Shown here: in pieces, positions 27,579 through 36,147 of the stretch
Layout: the number at the start of each line of letters is the position of its first letter
Position numbering within the stretch: the stretch's first letter is position 1
Source of the DNA: Candidatus Zhuqueibacterota bacterium
Lineage (GTDB): Bacteria; Zhuqueibacterota; Zhuqueibacteria; Oceanimicrobiales; Oceanimicrobiaceae
Direction of reading: 5' to 3'
DNA length: 64,000 nt
Assembly (NCBI GenBank): GCA_029262055.1
Contig: JAJDAD010000003.1
Location: 1 to 64,000, forward strand
Notes under the pieces: generated by a model
Told to the model about the DNA's origin: nothing
Seen by the model: only the letters and a program-made list of their open reading frames with translations
Databases searched by the model: none
Position numbers and translations under genes: made by a program

Positions 27579-27789
27579 GGGATCTGTTATGTGAATGTAG
27601 CGGAAGAAAGAATTGGCGGGATATCTATTCGCCCCCCTTGGGAGGTTAGTCAAAAATACTTCAAATTGCAACATTCGCCTGACATGTTAAGCGAACTTAA
27701 GATTCAACGCGATGCATAAGTAGAACAAGGCCCGCCATCCTGACCTGCGGCAGGAATGCGGGTTCTTAAAAGACGTGGCATCACCTAGG
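27579..27789. other. Upstream region of BNR paralog 1
   Basis: About 210 bp with no gene. It must contain the promoter for the minus-strand gene at 27578. A weak TTGCAA-N17-TAACCT arrangement exists near 27643-27671 but is not convincing. Confidence 0.3.
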
Positions 27790-27822
27790 AAAAAAAGGAG
27801 GGCACAACCTATGTGCCCTCCC
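27790..27822 (-). terminator. Rho-independent terminator
   Basis: A 10-bp stem (27797-27806 with 27812-27821), a five-base loop and then seven T residues on the minus strand (27790-27796). It lies 26 bp after the stop of a leftover T9SS tail and would end the transcript of the small secreted gene upstream. Confidence 0.85.
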
Positions 27823-27847
27823 AAACTTCGCTGGCTATTCAGCGGGA

Positions 27848-27960
27848 CTACTTAAGCGATGTCATCTTAAAAGACTTTACAAAGTATGCGGCTTGAATTC
27901 TGTAAAAATACAGACCGCTTGAAACTTGTCGGTCGAACTGTCCATGCCCAGCCTGTTCGG
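27848..27960 (-). pseudogene. Leftover T9SS sorting-tail fragment (copy A)
   Basis: Read on the minus strand, this stretch gives GQFDRQVSSGLYFYRIQA and then AYFVKSFKMTSLK before a TAG stop. The true tail of the gene at 28854-33008 reads GRQVSSGLYFYRIQAAGFV and then KSFKMTLLK, and the DNA is also closely similar. The fragment is in the same frame as the 163-residue ORF just upstream, separated by a TAG at 27977-27979 and about a dozen codons. It lacks the YPNPFNP first half of the domain. It is either the remains of a deleted paralog or a tail once joined to the small secreted protein. Confidence 0.8.
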
Positions 27961-27976
27961 AACTGTTCAACACAGA

Positions 27977-28468
27977 CTACAATGCACAGAACGTATAGTC
28001 TGTCCCGTAGTTGTAATTGCTTGGTTCTGTTGGCAATGTGTCGCATTCTGTTTGTGGGGGAGAGCCCACATGCAAGACTTCGGTTGTGTAGGTGATGTCA
28101 CCGCCTATGGCGTTAAATTTCACTTTACATCTGACTTTCAGCCACTTGCCGCAATCAGCGTCTATCCTGACCCTCTCTTTGCCGTTCACTATCTCGGCCC
28201 AAGCACCACCTTCCGCTTTTACTTCCCAATTGATACAAATTATGCAATCTAGATAGCTGGGATCAAGAGCTTTCAACTGGAAAAAACCCACCCACTCCTT
28301 ATTCTGCAAATTGCTGTTTTTGTAGATATCATCGACTCGCTGAACGTAGAAAGGATATTCAGAAAGTGGGACTAGGCACTCGTCTACCGGGGATAAGCTA
28401 GGGTGTCCATTACCTATACTATAGAAGCAAACAGCTATCACAGTTATCACGAACACGATGGACTTCAT
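27977..28468 (-). CDS. Small cysteine-rich secreted protein, function unknown
   Basis: The protein has 163 residues with an N-terminal signal peptide (MKSIVFVITVIAVCFYSIG). The mature part has at least seven cysteines (DEC, DCIIC, DADC, VRC, TEC, TFC), so disulfide bonds outside the cytoplasm are likely. I recognise no family. It ends in TAG, and translation in the same frame beyond the stop would enter a T9SS tail fragment with its own terminator. It may therefore be a truncated form of a longer T9SS cargo. It sits between two paralogous BNR-repeat genes, in a region of tail remnants. Confidence 0.6.
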   Translation of the reverse strand: MKSIVFVITVIAVCFYSIGNGHPSLSPVDECLVPLSEYPFYVQRVDDIYKNSNLQNKEWVGFFQLKALDPSYLDCIICINWEVKAEGGAWAEIVNGKERVRIDADCGKWLKVRCKVKFNAIGGDITYTTEVLHVGSPPQTECDTLPTEPSNYNYGTDYTFCAL

Positions 28469-28561
28469 GACTCAACCCTCATGGTTAGAATAATAGTTGT
28501 AGACTATGATCGAGTTACACACATTCGCACGCTCTCCCAAAGTCTCATTAATTAGGTACTC

Positions 28562-28690
28562 CTATCGGCCTGTAGTTAGCAAAGTCACCTTGAACGACTT
28601 CACGAAATCAGTCAGCCTGAATCCTGTAAAGGCAGTCCCCAGTGCCTTTCTGCCGAACTCAAGGGTGTTTAACGGATGCCCGTATCAATG
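28562..28690 (-). pseudogene. Degenerate T9SS sorting-tail fragment (copy B)
   Basis: The minus strand reads EFGRKALGTAFTGFRLTD, then FVKSFKVTLLTTGR and a TAG stop at 28562-28564. Compared with FGRQVSSGLYFYRIQAAGFVK of the neighbouring intact gene, the frame is kept but the central SGLYFYR core is lost. It lies downstream of the terminator of the intact gene and has no coding sequence in front of it, so it is a dead remnant. Confidence 0.65.
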
Positions 28691-28743
28691 CTGATATCAA
28701 CGTGTCCGGTCTGATTTCGATTTTCCAGGGATAACCGGACCAA

Positions 28744-28780
28744 AAGAAATGACCGGGAGGTTAATCAAACCTCCCGGTTC
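28744..28780 (-). terminator. Rho-independent terminator behind BNR paralog 2
   Basis: An 11-bp stem (28752-28762 with 28768-28778), a five-base loop and a T-rich stretch on the minus strand lie about 75 bp after the stop of the gene at 28854. Confidence 0.8.
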
Positions 28781-28853
28781 TATTAACCATTTTCTCCTTC
28801 ATCCCTAAGTGAAACATTTTTGAATACTTAGAACTTCATGTGGTCATTTGATA

Positions 28854-31800
28854 CTATTTGAGCAAAGTCATCTTAAAAGACTTCACAAAACCCGCCGCTT
28901 GAATTCTGTAAAAGTACAGACCGCTTGAAACCTGCCGGCCGAACTGGTCCTTGCCGTCCCATTGCACCGTGTACCGACCTGCTTCACGTTTTTCGTTCTG
29001 CAGAAGCGTCCGTACGCTTTGTCCGAGAACGTTGAACACAGTCAATGTAACCTCAGACTGCTTCGGCAAAGCATAATCGATCTGGGTGGTCGGGTTAAAC
29101 GGATTTGGATAGTTCTGAGACAGCGAAAAGACTTGTGGCAACTGCGAGCCACCGTCATCCTCAACGGAGACGACACCGTCCTGAATGTTCAGGTTGTCGA
29201 TGACCCAGCCCCAACTCTCGGCGCCCGGATCTGCCTCTAGCCTGAACCGAACGAGGATCACCTCGCCGGCGGAAAATGTATCCAGCAAGTCCAACTCGTG
29301 GTGAACGAACATAGTTGAATCACCGGGACCAGCCGGGTCGTTTGCCAGCCAGGTGGCATTGAACCGCGCATCGTAGCCATCGGCAAGCGGTGTCCAGGAG
29401 ATGCCATTATCGTTGCTTCCTTCGACAATGACAAAATCCCAGAAAGTTGCATCGCCGAAGACAGTGCCGGCATTTCCTGGCTCAACAATGGCAACGTCAT
29501 CATAGGCAAATGTTGCACCACTGGACGCGACCTCGATCGGCGTTTTCAATAAAGCGATAAAATTCCGGTTCGGCGTGTAGGGGTGCGGAGAGTGCAGCGC
29601 ACCGTCTGCGAACCCTGCCTCGCCAGTGAGAAGGTCAAGGCCACTAAGGACAAAATTATTCCGGTCTGCATTGAAGTCTTCCGCAAATGCAGCCTGCGGG
29701 TCGTTCAAAGGAAAGACAACTGTCGGGATAGGCACATTACTCAACTTGACACCACCTGCGTAGGCAGAAACTGAGACATCCACCGTATCGAGTGTGGTGG
29801 TTGCTACAATCAGAGTCAGCACCGAGTCGACCGCACCAGTATTTGCAGCGAAAGAAGCGAGACGCTGTCCATCCACATAAACAAATGAGGAGTCATACGG
29901 TGAAGGTAACTGTAACGTGGCGCTGATCTGGCCGCCACCGCCACCGAGGACAGATGCAAAACGCGGTGCAAGTGTCGCCACGGGAGGTTCATAACCGGAC
30001 AGTTCCGGCATAGTGACAGACCAGATACCTCTGCCATGGGTCGCGACAACAACCTGGTCGTTTACGATAAACATCTCATAGGCGCCAGTGGCCGGGAAAC
30101 CTTCCGTTTGCAGGGCCCATGATGCACCGCCGTCATTGCTCTCAAAAATACCGATCTCTGTACCGGCCCAAATGACATCTGTGTTAAACGGCATGACGAG
30201 GCAACTATATACGGCAACATCGGGGAACCCGCTTGCACTGGTTGTGCCTGTGCCAAAACCTGTTATATCTTCCCAACTTTGCCCAAGATCGGTTGTCCCG
30301 AGTATCTTCGGCCCGTTTGCAATGGAGAACAAAGCATACGCAGTGCTGTCTTCAGTCGGATGAGTCGCAAAGCCGGACAACCTGCCCATGGTTACATCCG
30401 TGAAGAGGTTAGTCGCAGAAAAAGTAATACCACCGTCCGTCGACACATAAGGCGTACTGCCCGTAACCATGTCTCTTCCGGTCCAGACAATTTGCGGATT
30501 GTGCAAACTGATCTTCACCTGCGAGAAACTACTAATGCCATTCCACGCGGCGTTTGTCATTGGCGCCAGAGTCCAGTTGCCCGCGAAATTGTCAGTACGC
30601 CAAACACCCGATGCGCCGACCGCAAAAAGTAGGTCGGGATCCTGGTCGGTACTGGCAATTTTCGTAAAGAACGGTGCGAGCTGTGGGTTACTGCCAACGT
30701 CCAACAAACCCGTCGCTGTATTGGCATTGGAAAAGCTAGCACCACCGTCCAGCGACCGCCTGATGCCATTAAATTGCGAACCGCCAATCATCTTCAAAGG
30801 ATCGTTGTAATGCCATGAGGTTTCGTAACCATCACCCCCGATTGCGAAGGTGTAGTTGGTGGCTGCGCTCGCATCTTCTCCAGCCGGAGAGAACCAGGTA
30901 CCGTTATCCTGCATACCGCCGAAGTAACGGTCCGCTCCATTCATCTTGTCGGCGCCATAGAATTGCGAGGTGATATAACCGTTGTCAGTTTCGCTCCAAG
31001 TTACACCGTTGTCCATTGACACAGAAACGCCACCATCATTTCCGTTCAAGATCATGAAGGTCTGTAATTCCGTATCTGTCGGAACAGCAAGCAGGTTGTG
31101 ATGATCGACATGCACTGTATTTACCGGCCCCGAGGCTATCTGGGTGCTGGCAAGTCTGTTGGTGATCAAAGTCCCCCACTTTATCCTGATGGTAGCATCA
31201 AACGATAGAGTATCGGGGGAAACGATTCCCGCGCCGGCAGGTGCTACCGGCCACATGGCAAAGGTGTTTTTGTAGACTTGTCCCGCAGTAACCGCAATCA
31301 TCGGGTCTGGCGCGGTTGAATCATAAGCAACAGAATGAATAAACAGATACTCACGGTCGATACCACTGCCGTCAATGTCTGATGCGCGGTCTTCCAACTC
31401 GTAGACACCGTTGTTCTCATCATCACGGAACGAGACCATCAATTGCTGATTGTTGTCGATGTCCCACACTTCAAAAGGTACATCAACATAGTCCTGATAC
31501 GGATATTGAAATCCCCCTGCAAACAGGAATCTGTGTGCCTTTTGGGACTTACCGGGTCCTAAACGAACTTCTACACTCGTAAACTCATCTGGCGTTAGGC
31601 CGGTCGCAAGGCCGTGGAAACCTGCTCCGGTCTCCAGGCCACCGTTACCAAAGCGGCCGCCGAAATTCACAAAGGAAAAGAATGTGGACAGGTTTTCCTG
31701 ATCTACTCCCAGGACCGTAATTAGTGTGTCCTGACCAGCAATTCCATCTAGCTGCCACATCCGGACTCCGCCGACAAACACAACATCTTTGTTGAAGGGA

Positions 31801-33008
31801 TGAACCGCAATTGTGTTGTCGTACCAGCCCTGCCCGCCAAGCCAATGGACCGCGTTTTCATCATTGGCACCAAACCACGTAGCGCCGGCGTCTTCGGATT
31901 TGTACAGTATTGAACCAAGAGCGCCACCTTGAGCAGCGGCATAAATGGTTGCCGTGTCAGTTGGCGCTATTGCCAATTCCGAACGTCCTACCGGACCAAT
32001 GCCCTCGGAAGAAGAAAACCAATTCTGTCCCGCATCAATCGACTTGAAGACAGCGTTGCCATTGACCGCTGCATATAAAGTATTGAAGTTTTCAGGGTTA
32101 GCGACAATGTGTTCAACCGAAAACGCACCGGATTCGTATACTTTTGTGACCGTCGCGCCGCCGTCTGTGGATCTATAAATACCGGAGGTGGCATTGCCAT
32201 CATTAAACCCTGCAGCTACACCGAATACGAAGGTGTCCGGGTCGTTGGGATCAACGACGATACGCGTGATGTTTTCAAAGTCAGCGCTGCTGGCAGTGCT
32301 GGCCAGTTGCGTAAAGGTCGTGCCGCCATCGTCGGAACGCCAGATTCCACTGCCATCGAGATTATCAACGTTACCAAAACCTTCGCCGGTACCGACGTAA
32401 ATGACATTGGGATTGGAAAGACCCATCGCCAGCGTACTGGTAGACAAATCAGGTAAGTCGGCCGTAAGATTCGTCCAGGTCGCGCCGGCATCTTCGGTCT
32501 TCCAGACACCGCCACCGACCGAACCTGCAAACCAGGTGCTGTAAGTGGGATCTCCCGGGTAGATCAGCAATCCTCTGGTTCTGCCGCCGACATTAGCCGG
32601 ACCACGGGACACCCAGTCCAGTCCGCCGAGGCCCTGCAACGAACTCAATTCTTTTGTAGATTCAACATCGTTCGCCTTCAGCAACTCTCTGATCTTGTAG
32701 TTGTGGGGGTAATCAGGTCTGTCGGCGCCGTGGCGGGTCCGAATACCATTGTGCCAGGCGGCAAACAAATCCGGGTTATCAGGGTTGGCCACGCCTTTCA
32801 CTCTTTTCTTTCTCTCGGAGAAAGGCTGCTTCTGGCCGGCTAAGATGGCCAGGTTATCAGCCTCAGTAGAAATATTGACGGGTGTCAAATCGTCACCCTC
32901 AAATACTGTGACATCTGAGTCCGTTGCTACTTCAAAATTCAAACTCAGAGTCAACGCAATGCAGAGAGCAACCAAAACACTTGAAAACGCATAGAGCTTT
33001 TTACTCAT
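28854..33008 (-). CDS. Secreted sortilin/VPS10-like BNR-repeat protein with T9SS tail (paralog 2)
   Basis: The protein has 1384 residues; AAGGAGG stands upstream of the ATG and a signal peptide covers about residues 1-25. Asp-box repeats run through residues about 165-1010 (WKTEDAGATWTNL, RSDDGGTTF, YRSTDGGATV, KSIDAGQNWF, RSLDGGASF, ESNDGGASW), typical of sortilin-type propellers. Then come a MAM/jelly-roll-like domain (FWDFVIVEGSNDNGISW) and a T9SS sorting domain (QNYPNPFNPTTQIDYALP). It is homologous over its length to the gene at 23493-27578 and has its own terminator. Two broken copies of its last 30-40 codons lie just downstream. Export and surface attachment are expected; the partner is unknown. 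Confidence 0.92.
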   Translation of the reverse strand: MSKKLYAFSSVLVALCIALTLSLNFEVATDSDVTVFEGDDLTPVNISTEADNLAILAGQKQPFSERKKRVKGVANPDNPDLFAAWHNGIRTRHGADRPDYPHNYKIRELLKANDVESTKELSSLQGLGGLDWVSRGPANVGGRTRGLLIYPGDPTYSTWFAGSVGGGVWKTEDAGATWTNLTADLPDLSTSTLAMGLSNPNVIYVGTGEGFGNVDNLDGSGIWRSDDGGTTFTQLASTASSADFENITRIVVDPNDPDTFVFGVAAGFNDGNATSGIYRSTDGGATVTKVYESGAFSVEHIVANPENFNTLYAAVNGNAVFKSIDAGQNWFSSSEGIGPVGRSELAIAPTDTATIYAAAQGGALGSILYKSEDAGATWFGANDENAVHWLGGQGWYDNTIAVHPFNKDVVFVGGVRMWQLDGIAGQDTLITVLGVDQENLSTFFSFVNFGGRFGNGGLETGAGFHGLATGLTPDEFTSVEVRLGPGKSQKAHRFLFAGGFQYPYQDYVDVPFEVWDIDNNQQLMVSFRDDENNGVYELEDRASDIDGSGIDREYLFIHSVAYDSTAPDPMIAVTAGQVYKNTFAMWPVAPAGAGIVSPDTLSFDATIRIKWGTLITNRLASTQIASGPVNTVHVDHHNLLAVPTDTELQTFMILNGNDGGVSVSMDNGVTWSETDNGYITSQFYGADKMNGADRYFGGMQDNGTWFSPAGEDASAATNYTFAIGGDGYETSWHYNDPLKMIGGSQFNGIRRSLDGGASFSNANTATGLLDVGSNPQLAPFFTKIASTDQDPDLLFAVGASGVWRTDNFAGNWTLAPMTNAAWNGISSFSQVKISLHNPQIVWTGRDMVTGSTPYVSTDGGITFSATNLFTDVTMGRLSGFATHPTEDSTAYALFSIANGPKILGTTDLGQSWEDITGFGTGTTSASGFPDVAVYSCLVMPFNTDVIWAGTEIGIFESNDGGASWALQTEGFPATGAYEMFIVNDQVVVATHGRGIWSVTMPELSGYEPPVATLAPRFASVLGGGGGQISATLQLPSPYDSSFVYVDGQRLASFAANTGAVDSVLTLIVATTTLDTVDVSVSAYAGGVKLSNVPIPTVVFPLNDPQAAFAEDFNADRNNFVLSGLDLLTGEAGFADGALHSPHPYTPNRNFIALLKTPIEVASSGATFAYDDVAIVEPGNAGTVFGDATFWDFVIVEGSNDNGISWTPLADGYDARFNATWLANDPAGPGDSTMFVHHELDLLDTFSAGEVILVRFRLEADPGAESWGWVIDNLNIQDGVVSVEDDGGSQLPQVFSLSQNYPNPFNPTTQIDYALPKQSEVTLTVFNVLGQSVRTLLQNEKREAGRYTVQWDGKDQFGRQVSSGLYFYRIQAAGFVKSFKMTLLK

Positions 33009-33103
33009 ACTACTCCTCCTTGTTCGTAAGAATTGGGATAGATATTGGAAAGATAAATCAATGTCGTTCTGATGATGCCTCCTTCCCAGTTGCGCTATTA
33101 TTA

Positions 33104-33109
33104 ATTATA
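33104..33109 (-). promoter_or_regulatory. Candidate -10 box for BNR paralog 2
   Basis: A perfect TATAAT on the minus strand stands about 95 bp before the start codon at 33008. No good -35 hexamer lies at 16-18 bp, so this is tentative. Confidence 0.35.
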
Positions 33110-33123
33110 CCTCTGAGGGAAAG

Positions 33124-33582
33124 CTATTTGTCGGGGTTTAAGGCGGACCGCTTGATCTTCTTTTGCAGCTTGCAGTCGTAAACATAGCCCGGCGAAGCAG
33201 AGTTTGCCTCCTCATCACCTCTAACAATACCCGGAACGACATCTACTTCGAAATTGTCTGGTGAAATCCACTTTATGTTAGCCCTACCAGGCATGTCCTC
33301 GAAAATCACTCTTTCTGCTTTCAAATCGTACACAAAGAATTTCAAAGGAGAAAAGCCCGGATTGGACGTTTCCTTTTCCTCGTTAATACAAAGAACGTAA
33401 GTCTTTGAACTATTAAAGAGAAAATCAACACGGCCCTCGTATTTTTCTTCGGCAATTACTTGATATGTTTTGGTGGAGATTGTTTGGATCTGGTTATTTC
33501 GGGGAGAAGTTTGCTTAGAGGAAGAACAACTCAGGATTCCGAAAATAATCGGGAAAACACAGAAACACGACCTTGTGATCAT
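33124..33582 (-). CDS. Small lipoprotein of unknown function
   Basis: The protein has 152 residues and begins with a lipoprotein signal: a hydrophobic segment followed by the lipobox FGILSC and a serine-rich linker. The rest looks like a beta-sandwich or repeat-blade fold (FFVYDLKAERVIFEDM, IKWISPDNFEVDVVP) with no named family. An AGGAAG ribosome site precedes the ATG. It ends 115 bp upstream of BNR paralog 2, on the same strand, but the TATAAT box between them suggests separate transcription. Confidence 0.7.
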   Translation of the reverse strand: MITRSCFCVFPIIFGILSCSSSKQTSPRNNQIQTISTKTYQVIAEEKYEGRVDFLFNSSKTYVLCINEEKETSNPGFSPLKFFVYDLKAERVIFEDMPGRANIKWISPDNFEVDVVPGIVRGDEEANSASPGYVYDCKLQKKIKRSALNPDK

Positions 33583-33755
33583 AAACTACGACTTCCTGTA
33601 ATCATCGTACCATGGCTTTAGGTAGTCAGGAGGTGCAAACCAGAAAGGGAACTGGACAGTATTTCCCCAAGGAACTTCGGAAAATAAAGGAACCTATTTA
33701 GAAAAACAAGAAAAAATATCGACTTATTCGAAAAAAACCAAAACAACCCTGACCG

Positions 33756-34844
33756 CTATTCTCTAAAAAGGAACAGCAGAGGCCGCCGGGCCCGCCGAGC
33801 CCAGCTCCGTTCAGAATGATCGCCGTTCTTGTCAAAGTAGTAATGGAACTCCCTGTGCGGCTTGTAGCCCTGCCGCAGAAAAATCTCGCGAAGGTGATGA
33901 TAGTCACAGGCGTGTGCCCCTTCATCGCCGAGACCGCCATGGTCAAAATAGATTTTGATATCGCGCGGCGGGTCCGGGTCCTGCTCGATCATTTGCAGCA
34001 CTGCCCGTTTCTGCCAAGACAGGGAAGTTGACAGACATGCTGCTTTGGAAAAGACGTTCGAATGGCGCCAGATTAAGTAAAGAGAAATCAGTCCACCCAT
34101 GGATGAGCCCATAACGCCCGTATGTTCCCGCCCAGGGTGCGTGCGGTAGGTCGTATCGATGAAGGGCTTGACCTCCTCGAGTATGTGGCGCATGTAGCTC
34201 CGGCCGAATTTTGTGTCGGCGTATTCCTGCAGGCGTGCCCGCGTGTTGTATAGGCCGACGATGATGGTCTCTTGCATCTTCCCCTGTTTCATCAGTCGGG
34301 TGGCGGTTTCATCCAAACGCCAGTCGACGCCGGCAAAGGCAGTGGCCGGATCAAACAAATTCTGGCCGTCATGGGCATACAGTACGGGGTAGCGCTGGTC
34401 GCAGTCGGCCGTGTAGCTGGGAGGTAGCCAGACCACCAACGTTCTTTTCCTGCGAAGGAACGCGGAGGCAAAGTCCTCATGATATTTGACACTGCCGACG
34501 ATACCCTTCCTCGCTTTGAACAGGATATCGCGCCAGCCATTTATCTTGATGTCGATCACTTGATTCTCCTGAACCCGGTGGACACGATTGCCACATACTT
34601 CACCGTTTTTGACCACCTCCTCAGTCTCCCATGACCCCCGGCTGAATTTAAAAGCCAGGCTCGTTTGTTTAGGAAACTCAAAGTCGAGCTGCCACACCCC
34701 TCTGCCGACATTTTGCAAAGGCACGCGATCCGGAAACCAGTTGCCCAGTGCTTCATGGTCGCCGGTAATGTAGATCTGTTTGTCAGGCTTGTGAATAAGG
34801 GGCGCTTTGACTCTAAAGGTGATTTTCGCGAGGCTGTTTGGCAT
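33756..34844 (-). CDS. CBM20-like starch-binding domain fused to an esterase (alpha/beta hydrolase)
   Basis: The protein has 362 residues. Residues about 5-105 look like a CBM20 starch/glycogen-binding domain (IYITGDHEALGNWFPDRVPL). Residues about 130-360 are an esterase D-type hydrolase: VVWLPPSYTADCDQRYPVLY, HDGQNLFD and the nucleophile elbow GVMGSSMGGLISL; the late DKNGDHSERSWARR segment supplies the likely catalytic His. There is no signal peptide, so a cytoplasmic substrate such as glycogen-bound or acylated material is possible. It starts 30 bp after the zinc-ribbon gene and may be the last gene of the paa-like operon, which is odd for its function. Confidence 0.85.
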   Translation of the reverse strand: MPNSLAKITFRVKAPLIHKPDKQIYITGDHEALGNWFPDRVPLQNVGRGVWQLDFEFPKQTSLAFKFSRGSWETEEVVKNGEVCGNRVHRVQENQVIDIKINGWRDILFKARKGIVGSVKYHEDFASAFLRRKRTLVVWLPPSYTADCDQRYPVLYAHDGQNLFDPATAFAGVDWRLDETATRLMKQGKMQETIIVGLYNTRARLQEYADTKFGRSYMRHILEEVKPFIDTTYRTHPGREHTGVMGSSMGGLISLYLIWRHSNVFSKAACLSTSLSWQKRAVLQMIEQDPDPPRDIKIYFDHGGLGDEGAHACDYHHLREIFLRQGYKPHREFHYYFDKNGDHSERSWARRARRPLLFLFRE

Positions 34845-34874
34845 TACTACAGAAGGGTGGCAATCCTTGTCGGC

Positions 34875-35057
34875 TTACTTATCTTTTAAAAAGTCAGGCA
34901 GATCCAACTCGGCCTCATCCCCCCACTTGATCCACTCGAATGCAGATTTGCAATCGAGGCAGTAGTATTGCCGCACCATTACGGACGTGCCGAAATCGGA
35001 CTGTTTCTCGGTATGAGACGAACCGCAGAAAGTGCATCTTTTGGGTGCGTCGCTCAT
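34875..35057 (-). CDS. Stand-alone zinc-ribbon protein equivalent to the C-terminus of PaaD
   Basis: The protein has 60 residues with two cysteine pairs, CTFCGSSHTE and YYCLDCKSAFEW, forming a probable zinc ribbon. The same ribbon is normally the C-terminal part of PaaD/PaaJ, which is encoded here by a separate gene at 36148-36459 that lacks it. The start overlaps the paaC stop by one base (TGATG), so translation is coupled. Its presumed role is to help deliver or assemble the metal or Fe-S centre of the PaaABC-type monooxygenase; this is family knowledge applied by position. Confidence 0.75.
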   Translation of the reverse strand: MSDAPKRCTFCGSSHTEKQSDFGTSVMVRQYYCLDCKSAFEWIKWGDEAELDLPDFLKDK

Positions 35058-35902
35058 CAGCTCAACTTGAAAACTTCGTTCTTATTTCCGCGCAAATGAT
35101 AGAGAATGTCCTGATCAGGCTGCGACTGACGCACTCTTCTGCTGCGCGAATCCCAATCCTGCCATGCTGTCTCTTCTACCAGCGCCCACTCATCATTCGA
35201 CTTGTGCAGGCCAACCTCAACCTGCAATTCATCAGCGCTGTTGCCGATTTCGGCGAACACTCTTGCCAGGGCTGAGGAACTACCCTCCTGCTTGACCCCG
35301 GCCTCCAGCAATTGCCGTTCAGCGCTTTCTTCCGGCGGCCCGAACCATTCAGCCACATCCTGTAGTGCGCGGGCGCAGGCGACACCGAGCGCCGTGCGCG
35401 TATCTTCATTTTTCAGCGCCAGTGTGCGGAACCAACCTTTGCCGTGGTGGACATGGTAACGCTCTTCCTGCAGCATTTTTTCCAGACTCATGTGCAAGGG
35501 CTGAAAAGCAGAATCCTTTAGCGAGTACAGCAGAGTAGTAACCGCAAAGTCAACCACATAATTGGCCGCTACCAGCCCAGCCCAGTTCGCAATTCCGCTG
35601 TCGAGGAAGGGAATATTGGCAAACTCCTCTGGCGCGCGGTCGCACACAAGCCGGTCAGGATCCTCGTCACAATGTTTATTGAGCAGCCCGTGCAGCAGGC
35701 GTACGTGTCCGAGCTCGCTTTGGCAGAGCGAGCAACACGCAATCGCTGCCTCGATCTGAGGCGGGCCAAACGTCCATTCGCCATAGTGATAGCCCAAAAG
35801 AAGCTTGGTGTCGGCGATGGCTATGAGCAGGTTGCGCAGGTTTGTCCGGTTTTCGGCGCTCAGGTCACCGGCCGATTCAAAGATTGCAGTCTGTGTTGAC
35901 AT
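35057..35902 (-). CDS. paaC: Phenylacetyl-CoA epoxidase-type structural subunit PaaC
   Basis: The protein has 281 residues, slightly longer than usual. Ferritin-like helical features are visible: LLLGYHYGEWTFGPPQIEA, SLCQSELGHVRLLHGLL and ERYHVHHGKGW. PaaC pairs with PaaA as the structural, non-catalytic subunit in the multicomponent monooxygenase that makes ring-1,2-epoxyphenylacetyl-CoA. It is the fourth gene of the cluster, 14 bp after paaB and overlapping the zinc-ribbon gene. Other substrates are possible for this enzyme class, for example other aryl-CoA compounds. Confidence 0.88.
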   Translation of the reverse strand: MSTQTAIFESAGDLSAENRTNLRNLLIAIADTKLLLGYHYGEWTFGPPQIEAAIACCSLCQSELGHVRLLHGLLNKHCDEDPDRLVCDRAPEEFANIPFLDSGIANWAGLVAANYVVDFAVTTLLYSLKDSAFQPLHMSLEKMLQEERYHVHHGKGWFRTLALKNEDTRTALGVACARALQDVAEWFGPPEESAERQLLEAGVKQEGSSSALARVFAEIGNSADELQVEVGLHKSNDEWALVEETAWQDWDSRSRRVRQSQPDQDILYHLRGNKNEVFKLS

Positions 35903-35916
35903 TGAAGATATCCGTA

Positions 35917-36129
35917 TCAGTTGCCCCAGAGGGGTATTTTACGATCATGAGTTACCCGGATCACGGCATCCCTTGGCACGACGCACATTTCGACCCAGTT
36001 CTCCTCATCGTACATGGTCCAGGCGTAGGCTTTCGCCAATTCGTCATCCGAGGCATTCAGGCTGCCCACATGAACTAAAGCGCCATCGTGATTCTTGCGT
36101 GCAAAGACTTCGTAGATTTTATCTGACAT
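35917..36129 (-). CDS. paaB: Phenylacetyl-CoA epoxidase-type subunit PaaB
   Basis: The protein has 70 residues, close to a minimal PaaB. The family pattern is clear: YEVFARKNHDGALVHVGSLN, then DDELAKAYAWTMYDEE and MCVVPRDAVIRV. PaaB bridges PaaAC dimers into the larger complex. It lies 18 bp after the paaD-like gene and 14 bp before paaC. Confidence 0.88.
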   Translation of the reverse strand: MSDKIYEVFARKNHDGALVHVGSLNASDDELAKAYAWTMYDEENWVEMCVVPRDAVIRVTHDRKIPLWGN

Positions 36130-36147
36130 TATTCATCTTGTATTATT

